64,000 nucleotides of DNA, taken from Himantopus leucocephalus (taxonomy: Eukaryota; Chordata; Aves; Charadriiformes; Recurvirostridae). Within the stretch, counting starts at the first letter, position 1; each line of letters begins with the position of its first letter. This document shows positions 47,387 to 58,136 of the stretch, piece after piece. A program made the position numbers and the translations under genes. Below the pieces are notes generated by a model. That model was not told the origin of the DNA, did no database searches, and was given only the letters and a program-made list of their open reading frames with translations. Where the stretch lies: positions 186,075,594 through 186,139,593 of the forward strand of contig RSEF01000001.1 of the NCBI GenBank assembly GCA_003993805.1. The letters are read 5' to 3'.

Positions 47387-49880
47387 TATAACACAGTAAT
47401 GGTCTGCTTTAATGCTTGTGAAGCTTGAACGTGACAAGATACAAAAAAAACAGGTGACCTGACAGAGTACGGCAGAGTTTTTAAGATCTCAGTGGATATT
47501 TTACAGAATATGATTGAAGACAGCAGCAGATTATACCTTGGAAAGGGTGAATGTTGGGAAGAAGTGAAAAGAAAGAGAAGCAATGAGGAGGTAAAAATAG
47601 ACATTTTAAATGATTAGGCATGTGTCATGCATTCATCTTTATGAAAAGCAAACATCTTCACCAGTCCTTATAAATTCTTAGGTCCCAGGTGGCTGCATGA
47701 GCCAAATGGTTGATTGAACAGTAAAAGTAAAAATGGAGGGAATTAAGATCCAAAATCATATGATTAAAGGAAAGATAAGATTACAATAAGATTTCTGTGT
47801 CTGAGAAGGTGGTTGAAGAAAAGTAATCCATGGATGTTGGGAAATACATTTTGAAAAGCTTTAGGAACTACAACTAAATTTGCAGATAAAATCTCTTTTT
47901 CTTCTAAAGTTTCTCAGTCATAAGTTTAAAAAGCTAAGGTCACTGACTCACTACAGAGAAATGAAATTCCTCTGAAAATACTTCTGCTTGCTTTTAAATT
48001 TCAATGACATTATGCACATTCCTAGAATGAAGCATATGGATGAATGTGAGGAGCTTTAGAAGCTTATATTGAAAGTCTGGGGACTTATTTATTGATTTAT
48101 ATAAAATAATAATGAAGTACCTAGCAAAAATTGTCTTCATATAAGAATATGTAGTGGACAATTACAGCTTTTAAAGAGACTGTTTTCCCTTACCTCAGAG
48201 GTTCTTTCTAGCTCCTCACAATTGTCAAGACATTGAAGCCAACAGATACAGTCCATACTTTTTTTTAATGTATTCACACTTGTTAAATTTTGTCTGATTT
48301 TGACTTAAGAACAGAGGAGCCAAGTAACAGCAACTGTACCTCAGGTCAATTCAAGTCATAATTATCTGCTTCTGAAGGAGCGAAAAAACAAGAAGAAAAA
48401 AATCCAGCCACGAGTAAGACAGGCGACAGATGATCTATCCAGACAGGTTACTCATGGAGATGTATGTTCGATGTTGGAGGTTAGAGAGAAAGAGCAGGAA
48501 ATGTGACAGATCCCCGGCCAAAGCATTCACAAGTAGTTTCCAGGCACTGCAAGGGAACTCACGTGCCAACCTTCTGTCTTCTGCTACTGACTGATGATAC
48601 TAGTCCCTTTGAGCTGACCAGCTGCACAGATAAAAGCCCAGTCCCAAAATAAGTCTATGCAATTTAATTCCACAAGACAAATCTGAGGCTGACCTTGCCT
48701 ACTCCATGCCAGAGTTTGTCCCTTCAGCCTTGAGCCTCACTGTGTGTTGCAGACAACATTTTTCTTTCAGAGCTACCTCATTCCATGAGACAAACGGACT
48801 GAGGGTAAAACTGAATCAAAATTTTAGCCCCCAGTTACAGTGATTCAGACCACTAAAAGACGATTTAATCCCTCTAAATTTGTAAAGTCAAACACAGAAT
48901 GTGATTTTTCTAGGGTTAAAAAGTGAAAAATATCAGATCAGACACTAGGATTAAACATTAGAAAAGAAACTGTGGAAATACTAATAATCTGAGGTTTACC
49001 ACAAGTAGTTATTTATGGTACCTGCGGCAGTCTGTCTGTGACTGATGCAATTTAATTGAGGACAATTCTCAAAAAAGTTAGCTTATATCCAGGGAGTTTT
49101 GCCTCTGATGTTTTACAAACTCTTATGTCCGTAACAAAAAATGTAGAAAAAGTGGTTTTGTATTAGAGTTATGCTAACTGTTAAGCCTGTTATTGAACAT
49201 AATTGACATGCAATAGCATGTCTTTTCACGTGACTGCTTAAATGTATAAGCTTCAGTTTTCATTTATTTCCTCAAACAAACTATTTTTAGTTATTTCACA
49301 CTATAGAGAAAATATGTGGAGACCAGGAAGTCCAAATATTACAGGGCAAATACTAATGTAATTTTTAACAGTTGTAGTAAAGACATTTGTAAACCACTTG
49401 GGAAAGAAAAAGTTATGGCAAGTTGTTTTTCATAAATACCTGTGATGTTATTACAATAAACCCTGTTTTCAGTATCTTGTATCATTCTCATGGCAGTGAA
49501 AGCCATCTAGGGTGAGCGAATTAAATGACACCAGAGGGAATTTGTATCAGAGCCAAGGATATATCTCACGAATTTACTGCTCTGTACTAAGACTGTTAGG
49601 GTATATCTTTAAATTATGCTCTACAGTATCTCTTCAGATGCTGAGAACTTTTCAAGTGAAATTTGAAAATAATTCTAATTTATAATTTTATGTCAATTTT
49701 ACTCTTCTGTATTCTAAAGGTACGTCACATTTGTAATCAGAAAAGTGATTAGTAACCAAGCTATCTCAATTCTTGACAGCAACAAAGCTGTCCTGATTCA
49801 AGCCACTGTGCATGTATGAGGTCCTGAAGCATACATGTTTTTCCAATGCTTCAGCTGATGAGATAAAGGCAACTTTAGTA
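47387..49880. other. AT-rich, no feature recognised
   Basis: A GC-richer patch at 48.4-48.8 kb could be an old repeat. No gene was seen. Confidence 0.45.
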
Positions 49881-50160
49881 TGCCTGCAGGTGCCACAGCT
49901 ACCTCCTGTGAGTGTGGTACCTATTTATCCTTAGAGTGATTTATAAGGAGATTAATGAGGACACTCACTTATATTTCATTAGGAAAGTTTATTTAAAAGA
50001 GAGAAAATATTAGAATAACNTGCCTGCAGGTGCCACAGCTACCTCCTGTGAGTGTGGTACCTATCTACCCTTAGAGTGATTTATAAGGAGATTAATGATG
50101 ACACTCAGTTATATTTCATTAGGAAACAGTTTATTTAAAAGAGAGAAAATATTAGAATAA
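49881..50160. repeat. 138-base near-duplication around a single N
   Basis: Bases 49881-50018 recur at 50021-50160 with several substitutions (ctatTtaTcc/ctatCtaCcc, gaGgacactcaCtt/gaTgacactcaGtt) and a two-base insertion (aggaaagttt/aggaaaCAgttt). The N is at 50020. The form is that of an unmerged contig overlap or of two haplotypes. Confidence 0.85.
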
Positions 50161-51340
50161 GTGGGAAATCAGGCATCATCCATCCCCTGAGTGTCCTGGA
50201 GCAGTGAGCCTTAAGGGTATGTCTGTACTACTGAATGAAATGTCCCTCACCAAGACCACACTGTGTCTTGTCTCCATTTGGCAAACTGTCTTCCCTTCCA
50301 AAATAGGTAGCTTCTGTTATCCCTGTGTCATCCCTGAACCAGGCTCAGGCAATGTCTGGGAGAATATTTGTTTCACAAGCCAAACCTGCATCAAGGAGCT
50401 CATGGAGAGTTGTGCTTGAGATAGTGCTTGAACCCACTGGCACTGTTTATTTAAATAGAACGGATATATCATACAAGCCCTGATGGCCAAATCAACATTA
50501 ATCCCTGTGTTGGTATTCCCCAGGCACTAGGTGACCAAGTCTTTTGGGTGCCCAGATCCACGTTGGCACAGGCAGAGGAAAGCAAAGCACTCAGAAGCCA
50601 GAGGTAGTGAGCAGATCAGATTTGCAAGCAGGACAGCGAGGAGATGGGCAGAGACGCTTGCAAGAAATATGGCAGAGTTTGGGCAGTGTCGGTTAAAAAA
50701 GACCTGCACTGAGACATGTTACAAATCTGGTAAATCATTGTTCTTCAGTGGAAAAGTGTTTAGAAGGGGAATTTCTGACCAGCTTTGTCACTGTGTATAT
50801 ATTGAACCAAATCTTACTGCTTTCCCTCATCAGCCTTCTTCCCTTCTGCTTTTCTGCATCTCTACAGCAGCAAAGAGAAACAGAGCTGCCACTGCCCCAT
50901 TGAAAAGACTGTCTTCTCATTACACTACCTAGTCCACACTACCTTTCTTAATAAAAACATAGAAAGGAGAAAGCCATATTTGGTCCATCACCTATGAAGA
51001 CTCTTGGACATGCAGCAATCCCCACTGCACCAGAAGGAGGTAGAAACCAGCCCTCCTGCCCATGGTGTAAGGTGCTCCTCACAAAACTCAAGGAGGACCA
51101 AGGATACTGATTTTCTGTCTTCAAGTCCTGTTGAAAAACATGTTTCAAGAACTTCCAAGGGGTAAATGTTAGGAACACTAGTACAAGTTTTTACTCTCAT
51201 TGATCTTACGTGATCTTTACTTAAGTAGGTCAAGACTGCTTTATAGTAGATGTGATGATAAACAAATGTGTATGTGTTTCTTACTCCTGCATCATAAATC
51301 TACAAATTATTTTCTGTTTTCTTTTGGAAAAGGTATTTTC
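50161..51340. other. No confident gene
   Basis: A 133-codon plus-strand frame at 50531-50932 (non-ATG start) is R/A/S-rich with no domain or splice support. The opposite strand has overlapping frames. It is treated as chance. Confidence 0.4.
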
Positions 51341-51364
51341 TGTTTGTTTGTTTGTTTGTTTGTT
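51341..51364. repeat. (TGTT)6 microsatellite
   Basis: Six perfect TGTT units followed by TATTTT. It lies 37 bases upstream of the perfect palindrome. Confidence 0.95.
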
Positions 51365-51400
51365 TATTTTAGATATATTTGTTCTGTTCTCATTATAAAT

Positions 51401-51470
51401 ATGAGAACAGTGATGATATATGCACATATCATTGTATAATGATATGTGCATATATCATCACTGTTCTCAT
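51401..51470. repeat. Perfect inverted repeat, 33-bp arms, 4-base loop
   Basis: Bases 51401-51433 are the exact reverse complement of 51438-51470, with loop GTAT between. The arms begin atgagaacagtgatgatata. Pairing stops at once outside the arms. The ten bases ctgttctcat that end the right arm also occur just upstream at 51384-51393 in direct orientation. A transcript would fold into a 33-pair hairpin. No repeat family was recognised. Confidence 0.97.
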
Positions 51471-51479
51471 TTCTCTCTG

Positions 51480-52260
51480 TACCTGCAACTGAATGATGTG
51501 AGAATTTGGAGAAAATGTTCCTTCCTCCTTCTCTTTCCTGTCAATTAGTGGGTCTGGCTGGTTCTTTTATTTAGCATATTGAACATTTTGGGGTAACCTT
51601 TCTTTCATTTATTAGTTCATAGGGTCATTACAAAGTCTTGAACACTGTCTGTGCTATGGTTTATATCTGCTTGCAGTGATGTATGACTGGCACTGTGCTG
51701 TGTGCGTTTCTGTGTTTATATATCAACAGAGTATTAATTGTAAGATAATTCCCTGTCTCTCTCTAAAGAAGTAATATTTGCTGTGTCTTGACTTAAATGT
51801 TATTTGTATTCCATATTCTCTCATATTTTGATATCTTGAATGTTAAATCCAGATATATTTGAAATTTAATGAAAAATATGAAGTAGGTAATACAAACAAA
51901 TTTTTGAGTTTATAAAAACCTGTGCAACACTAGTCTCCTCTATTTGCAATTAATATGCAATCATAAAAATTTGCTGAACACATCAGCTGCAGCGGAAAAT
52001 GTTTGTGTTAACAAATACATGGATTAAAACTGATGTACAGATGTGTAAACAAGTGTTTATTTTACCAGAAATTTCAAATAAAGAAAGACACTTTCTTTAA
52101 ACATCAAATCTGGAAAATACGAAGTGAAATCCACGAAAAAAACCTTGATGCTGCATATCTGCCTTGAGGGATCAACAGATTTCACCTGCTGGAAGCATTT
52201 ACAATAAATCTTTAAGACAGTAAAAGTGCCCTAAAATATAAAAATTGCATTAACATTTGA
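51480..52260. other. AT-rich, nothing recognised
   Basis: No repeat or gene seen. Confidence 0.5.
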
Positions 52261-52578
52261 AGAATCATAGAATCATAGAATTGTTCTAGTTGGAAGAGAC
52301 CTTTAAGATCATCACGTCCAACCGCTAGCCTAGCACTGCCAAGTTACCACTAAACCACGTCCCTCAGCACTACATCTACACATTTTTTAAATACTTCTAG
52401 GGATGGTGATTCAACCACTTCCCTGGGCAGCTTGTTCCAATGCTTGACAACCCTTTCAGTGAAGAATTTTTTCCTAATATCCAATCTAAACCTCCCCTGG
52501 CACAACTTGAGGCCATTTCCTCTTGTCCTATCACCTGTTACTTGGGTGAAGAGACCAACCCCCACCTCGCTACAAGTA
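52261..52578 (-). mobile_element. CR1 LINE 3' end, 5'-truncated
   Basis: Read on the minus strand it runs from 'gtagcgaggtgggggttggt' through 'caggtgataggacaag', 'ggattggatattaggaaaaa' and 'gttgtcaagcattggaacaa' to 'ttggaagagacctttaagat' (on the plus strand), ending in the octamers gattctatgattct at 52261-52279. A minus-strand frame of 71 codons ([15 protein letters not shown], then [21 protein letters not shown]) still reads as the ORF2 C-terminus. It is among the better-preserved copies, so probably younger. Confidence 0.95.
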
Positions 52579-53404
52579 AGGTAAACTCAAACTCCTATTG
52601 CTGCATGCAACCCCAGAAATACACTACAAAGTAAGATAAAATGGCATAGTCAGTAATAGGTTATTTCTAAGGGACAAGTTGTCTGAAAAGATTCATAATG
52701 GAATATTGATTTTCTCAGATTTTAGCCACTAATTTTCCTCCAACAATTTAGTGCAATTACTTTTATGTCTAGGTTTTGGTAATGTAGGTATTTCATTGCA
52801 TATTACCTGTATCTACCCATTGGTATATGTATACCACATGATTAAATATAGAAAAGTGAATAACTGTTACTCATATGCATAGCCATAACATAATGTAAAT
52901 AATAATTATTATTTTAGTTTTAAATCACTAAGGGAAGTTGCTACTTAACAAAATTGAAAGAGTTTGTCACAAGTAAACCTAAATAATAAAAAAAAAACTT
53001 AAACAAAAAAAAAAAACAAAATAAAAAACTTTAGGTGCTCCTAGAGGCAATTATCTGTAAAAATCTGTGTAATAAAATAATTCTAAAATTATAAAAATAA
53101 CATACAAATGAAAATAAAGTAAAAAATTAAATGTTGAAATATGCTTAAATTAAAACATTGAAGATGTAATGGAAAATAAAATGTACATTAAAATCCAAGT
53201 TTATTTCCAAAATATACATTTCAACAAAAAGGAACACTTTATTTTGGAAAAACTTATTAAGACAAACATTCCTGACATCAGCACTCTGCTCTGGGAGAAG
53301 AGAAAAAGGCCTAGCTCTTGAAGACAGCTGAATATCTTCTATCAAAGAAAGGAGAAATTCACTTATGGAAAATCCCTCCATGTGCAGACCTCTGGGACAC
53401 ACTC
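52579..53404. other. Very AT-rich, nothing recognised
   Basis: A-rich runs occur at 52989-53030. No gene seen. Confidence 0.5.
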
Positions 53405-53504
53405 NNNNNNNNNNNNNNNNNNNNNNNNNNNNNNNNNNNNNNNNNNNNNNNNNNNNNNNNNNNNNNNNNNNNNNNNNNNNNNNNNNNNNNNNNNNNNNNN
53501 NNNN
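53405..53504. other. Assembly gap (100 N)
   Basis: Exactly 100 Ns, the usual placeholder for a gap of unknown length. The start of the CR1 copy that follows must lie inside it. Confidence 0.98.
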
Positions 53505-53618
53505 GGATGGGGCTTTGAGCAACCTGATCTAGTGGGAGCTGTCCCTGCTTATGGCAGGGGGGTTGGAACTCGATGATTTTCATGGTCCCTTCCAACCTAA
53601 GCCATACTATGATTTTAA
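53505..53618 (+). mobile_element. CR1 LINE 3' tail beside the gap
   Basis: 'ggatggggctttgagcaacc', 'gtccctgcttatggcagggg', 'gttggaactcgatgatttt' and 'ggtcccttccaacctaagcc' are the CR1 3' UTR, ending in a decayed octamer (actatgatttta). The rest of the element is lost in the gap. Confidence 0.93.
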
Positions 53619-54688
53619 TAACATTTTATTCAAAATATAGGAAAACAGGTTTTTTTAATACTGATGTTATGGTAACACATTGTGAATATAGACATAAAGA
53701 CATAATGATTGACATTCAAAGTGAACCCAGGAACTAAAGAATCCAGATCCCACTCGATCCTGTTTTCAAAGCTGTGGGAAGAGGTTGTAGAAGGATACTT
53801 AGTCATAAACACTAAGGTAATATGTTATAGCTATTAACTTCTTCCAACTTCTCAAAAAATAATTAGATTATTCTTCTGTACTTTTGATCATACCTACTGA
53901 GTCTTATGCACCAAGCATGAGAATCACTCAATAATTCCTATCAAAAGACCCTTTGGTTTGGCTGCATTTCCTAATTATTTTTAGGTATCACTGTGCATAC
54001 ACACATAGCTGAATAGTGGCACCGTAATCAGTGATCACTGAAAGAGCTCTGCTTAGTACAATGGGATAACAGGGGAGGGAGAATGTTTGTGTTTCATTGT
54101 AGTCCTGCACTTAGACTCATAAATCTAATATATGACTCCTCAGTTAGCATTATGTTGTTTCAATTAGCAAAGAAAAAGCTGCAATGAGAGTTTGAAACAG
54201 TAATCAGACTAATGGGTTTTGGGAAGAAAAAATCTGATTAAAGACAATTCATCCAGTGGGGTCAGTCTCTAAATTCATTTCCATGTGTGACAACAATTTC
54301 ACCCCACAGTGAGAAGGCTATCACAGGTTACAATGTTATAAACTGTGAGTGCTAGTATCAGTATCTCATCCTATCAGAATTTCATCCTAACATTGAAGTG
54401 TTATTATAAGCCATTACTAAATTAAAAATAAACTCCAAGGATAATTTTTCAGCAAGTGCACAGAGATCTTTGCATATTAGCAGTCAGTGTAAGAGCAATG
54501 GACCTTTACAACATTGCTTCACTTTCCTGACAGTACTTAGCTGTTTTGCACGCCCAATCAACCATGCTGACCAGTAACAGATACCACTAATCAACAAGCC
54601 ATTAAAAATCTGAAGAATTAATCTGCTTTTCTGTAGGAAGTTTTGCTCAAAAGGGGGATAATTACCAGATTATTTTGAGCTACAGATT
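53619..54688. other. AT-rich, nothing recognised
   Basis: No gene or repeat identified. Confidence 0.5.
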
Positions 54689-54689
54689 A

Positions 54690-55335
54690 ATAGAGTCATA
54701 GAATTATCGAATACTAGGTTGGAAGGGACCTCAAGGATCATGTGGTCTAACCTTTCTTGGCAAAAGCACAGTCTAGACAAGACGGCCCAGCATCCTGTCC
54801 AGCTAAATCTTAAAAATTTCCAGTGTTGGGGAATCCACCACTTCCCTGGGGAGATTATTCCAGTGGCTGGTTGTTCTCATTGTGGAAAGTTTTCTTCGTG
54901 TGTCCAGTTGGAATCTCCCCAGCAGTAGCTTGTACCCATTACCCCTCAACTTTTCCATTCAACTCCTTGTAAAAAGGGAGTCCCCACCTTCTTTGTAGCC
55001 ACCCCTTAAATACTGGATTGTGATGATAAGGTCTTCTCTAAGCCTTATTTTCTTAAGGCTGAACAAATCCAATTCTCTCAGCCTTTCCTCATATGGCAGC
55101 CTTCACAGTCCTTTGATCATCTCTGTGTCCATTCTCTGAACCTTATCCAGCCTGTCCACATCTTTTTTGAATAGTGGGCACCAAAACTGAACACAGTATT
55201 CCAAGCATGGCCTGACAAGCACTGAGTGGGATAATGACAACTTTGTCTCTGCTGGTGATGCCCTTGTTGATGCAAGCCAGCACCCTGTTGGCTTTCTTTG
55301 CCACTGCAGCACACTATTCACTCATACTGAGCTTA
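54690..55335 (-). mobile_element. CR1 LINE 3' 650 bases, older subfamily
   Basis: On the plus strand: 'gagtcatagaattatcgaat' (decayed octamers), 'ggttggaagggacctcaagg', 'gttggggaatccaccacttcc', 'caattctctcagcctttcct', 'ccaaaactgaacacagtattcca', 'agcaccctgttggctttctttg'. This is CR1 in reverse. The minus-strand frame 55103-55321 reads as broken ORF2 ([20 protein letters not shown], then KDVDRLDKVQR). Divergence from the other copies marks it as an older subfamily. Confidence 0.94.
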
Positions 55336-56010
55336 ATAGAGATTAATTTTAAATAGTGCAATATCTATGACTGAAGTGCCTCTCTTACATTTCAACTACC
55401 AAAGAAAGCATTTTCATGTTTGGAAAAGGTGTTATTACAGTTTAACCAATTTACTCCTCTAGAGCTACTCTTAATTGTCTCATTTTTATTGGATGTTCTA
55501 AAAAAAGCTAGAAAAGAAAAAATACCACCTACTCTAAAAAAACCCAAAAGCTAACAACTCAGAAAACATAGTTTTCACTATAATTCTAACAGTGAAATCT
55601 GTGAAAACAGTTACATTAATATATATAGAAATTCTACCACACTTCATGAATATTACCTTTCAGCAGAATAATTCAGCAATATACTTAAGTACGCAGGTAA
55701 CTTTACATGCACAATGAATCAAAATGAAATATGAAAGGGTATGTGGAAAGAGAGAGCATCTACTCCTTAAAGGGTATCTGGTCAAGGCCTTTTCAGGACA
55801 GAAGGGTATAATAAGAAAAGAAGGAAGCTATGAACAAGAGTCTACCTATGTGCAAACTTGATGAACATGAGATAAGGAAGACAATAAGTAGAACCATACC
55901 AGGTCAATCATGCTAATTGATTAGGGTATGTGGAACGTGGAGACGTTTGGTTCAGCATGATTATCTGATCAAAGACCTTTCAAATGGGATACTAGGGAAA
56001 AGGAGGATTT
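55336..56010. other. AT-rich spacer, possible repeat at its right end
   Basis: Nothing firm. From about 55735 the sequence has purine-rich and 'gtatgtggaa' motifs repeated at 55739 and 55925, which may belong to the GC-rich block that follows. Confidence 0.4.
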
Positions 56011-56012
56011 GG

Positions 56013-56570
56013 TGCCAGCTGCTGGAGTCAGACTGGGGGTGTAGACACCCCTGGCCCATAGTGTCAGCTACTGGAGCCAGGGGTATCTCATTGTCAGCTA
56101 CTGGAACCAGTGGGGTTTTTAAACTACAGCCACTGGGATGGGAATGGTGTGTGCCCTGAAAATCAGCTACAGGGGGGAAAAGGGTGTGAGTGAGTGGGTC
56201 AGGACCAGCGTCTGGAGTGGCGACCATGGGTCACATCCTGTGTGCTGGGTGCTGGCTGGTGGAGGAGAGTGTCTATACCTGCCCCAAACCAGGTGAGCCT
56301 GGGGTGTGCATGTGGATTTCCTGGCAAACTCCATGCTGGATCATCGAGGGATTAGGGGGACCTCAGGTCAGGGCAGGGATATCAGGCAGGTGGAGAGTCC
56401 ACGCTGGTACACCTAAGGGATTCTGCAAAGGGAACAGCGGCTGCCATGTCCCTCAGTCTGGGCAGAGAGCTCAGGAACCCAGGGCACTGGGATGGGCTCC
56501 AGCAGCCGGGCAGGAGGGTCCTGGAGTGGGGCAGCTGGAGGAGATGGCATCTTCTAGCATCCCTTAACAA
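56013..56570. repeat. GC-rich block with degenerate short repeats, probable LTR relic
   Basis: An abrupt 550-base GC-rich block. Near-copies of 'gtcagctactggagccag' start at 56013 (gccagctgctggagtcag), 56063 and 56093, with a weaker one near 56126. Further on are 'ctgctggat', 'gggattaggggg' and 'gtgggcagctgg'-like motifs. Such blocks in bird DNA are often LTRs, and the neighbouring minus-strand frames may be retroviral. It does not match the LTR family at 22.7 kb. The 125-codon frame 56190-56567 has no domain and is taken as a by-product. Confidence 0.4.
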
Positions 56571-56919
56571 AATTTAAAAGCCTTTGTAAGAGCTAAAAAT
56601 TTCTCTCATATAGCTGTGCTCCACGGATAGGCTTGGATACAGCCAGTATCTAACTATAATAGATTCTTCTAGCTCTAGAAAGTTAGTCACCTAGTCATCT
56701 GGTTTTTAAACCTACAGTTTGCATCTAAATATAATTTAGTTAAATGCCTCCATGATCTCCCTCCTATAACCTGCAACTAACAAGGGAAAAAGAAGCAAGA
56801 AGTCTGAATTCATCTCCTTTATGTAAGACTCAGGTCCAAAGTATCTAGCTGCTGGCCCTGTGTGCATGTCTGTGCATCTGTATTAGCAGATGCTGAATTA
56901 AGCTCACAGACTAGCAAGT

Positions 56920-57156
56920 TTATTGTATTAACATCATTAGAAGCAGGATTTTTAGCCGGTCAAAGGACTTTAAAGAAGAATATAAAGATACTGTAACAAC
57001 TGTACTTAAAGCAATGATAAGAGCAACACGAATTGGAGATGAAGAGAGTCTCTTAGCTTGTACTAACGGGTGTGAAGAGAAAAGTTGGCCATGAATCTGT
57101 AGAAACAAACAACAAATAAAGTAGACCAATATAACACGGCAAAAAGCATGACCCAT
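56920..57156 (-). pseudogene. Possible envelope-like N-terminal relic
   Basis: A 78-codon minus-strand frame starts with ATG and a strongly hydrophobic stretch of the signal-peptide type (residues 6-22), followed by a polar part and a second hydrophobic segment near residues 43-60. It lies downstream (minus sense) of the possible integrase fragment and before the GC-rich LTR-like block, the place an envelope gene would take in a provirus. No specific family motif is visible. The assignment rests on position and the hydrophobic leader only, and it could be a chance frame. Confidence 0.2.
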
Positions 57157-57567
57157 TTCTAGCCCAGTAGCTAATTCTATGGGTTTTTTTGATGTTTGGA
57201 TGGGGCCAAGTTTAGACTGACAGGAGCCCTCTAGAGCAGAAGAAGACTACTCTCCCCTGCAGCTGCAACTCTTAGCAATCCAACTACTAATTTTACATAG
57301 TGTTTATGGTCTGATTGCTTGCACTTAAACCAGCAATCTCCTCCAGGAGAAGGCAGAAAATTAATCTGTCTGTTTTGGTTTCTTTCACAGTATTGAAAAA
57401 AAAAAAAAGTTATTGTCAGTTGTTGTTTACAAGAAGAAGAAAAAAAGATCAATTTTTCTGGCAAGCCTCCCATGTTTCAATACAAGTGAGTAACACTTCC
57501 CTTACAAATGATTTTTGGGTGCCAGTGGGATTCCAAGCTCTCAAAACTTTTATGTAGAATCTTGTTA

Positions 57568-57668
57568 GCTTGGTTTAATGATAGATGTAATACAGATGGT
57601 ATTCTTCACTTGTATCATGTGTTATGTCTATATAAATTGTTCTTTCTTTAAATAAAGTTAAACCAAGC
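57568..57668. repeat. Inverted repeat, 11-bp perfect arms 79 bases apart
   Basis: GCTTGGTTTAA (57568-57578) pairs with TTAAACCAAGC (57658-57668). The interval contains 'tatataaat' and an AATAAA at 57650-57655. It may be a pair of short terminal inverted repeats or chance. Confidence 0.6.
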
Positions 57669-57726
57669 AAGGAGTTTGAGCCCCACACTACTTAACGTTT
57701 ATTTCAGTATCTCTGATGCTTTTGGA

Positions 57727-58136
57727 TCACTCCAGTAAGTTCTTCCCAAGAAAATTCTGACTTGGAGGGAGCTTGTGTGATCTGGTCCATGTTGCTTGGT
57801 CATGAGCTTGTTCTATTATTTCATAGAATAACATAGCTATGCAGACAATATCTATACCAATAAACAAAATGGCCCAGTTTCTCTTCTCTGGCTCTGAGGG
57901 TAAGTTATCTGGCATAATATGTCTCTCCCCACTATGCCAGTAAACTCTATCACCTCCTTAAAATAGGGTAGCTTCACTCGTACTGCCAACTGGAAATATC
58001 TTCTGTCATGCCCCATACCCATGGCCAGCACTGACTGATGGTTTTGCCAGGCATGCAGCAAAACCATTCCAGAAAATAGTTCCAGAAAATAGTTCCAGAA
58101 AATAAACACTTTTGCAAGCCAGTTTTTATGCCTCAT
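57727..58136 (-). pseudogene. Possible endogenous retrovirus integrase fragment
   Basis: Two overlapping minus-strand frames (57852-58136, then 57727-57915, with a frame change) could form a decayed integrase core. The second reads LPSEPEKRNWAILFIGIDIV, compatible with the retroviral pattern G-P-L-P-x(4-8)-hydrophobic strand-G-V/I-D-x-V/Y-S, where the Asp of GID would be a catalytic residue. It is followed by a stretch ending EIIEQA, where integrases have a short helix. The glutamate of the D,D,E triad and the zinc-binding region were not found. The strand and order fit the possible envelope frame at 56.9-57.2 kb. It is a weak match and not certain to be viral. Confidence 0.3.
58067..58104. 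repeat. 13-base tandem repeat, three units
   Basis: TTCCAGAAAATAG occurs twice (58067-58079 and 58080-58092), followed by TTCCAGAAAATA (58093-58104). It lies in the possible integrase region and would add codons in a non-conserved place. Confidence 0.9.

Noticed and set aside
50531..50932. 133-codon plus-strand frame
   Set aside because: Non-ATG start, no domain, no splice signals, and overlapping frames on the other strand. Not enough to call a gene.
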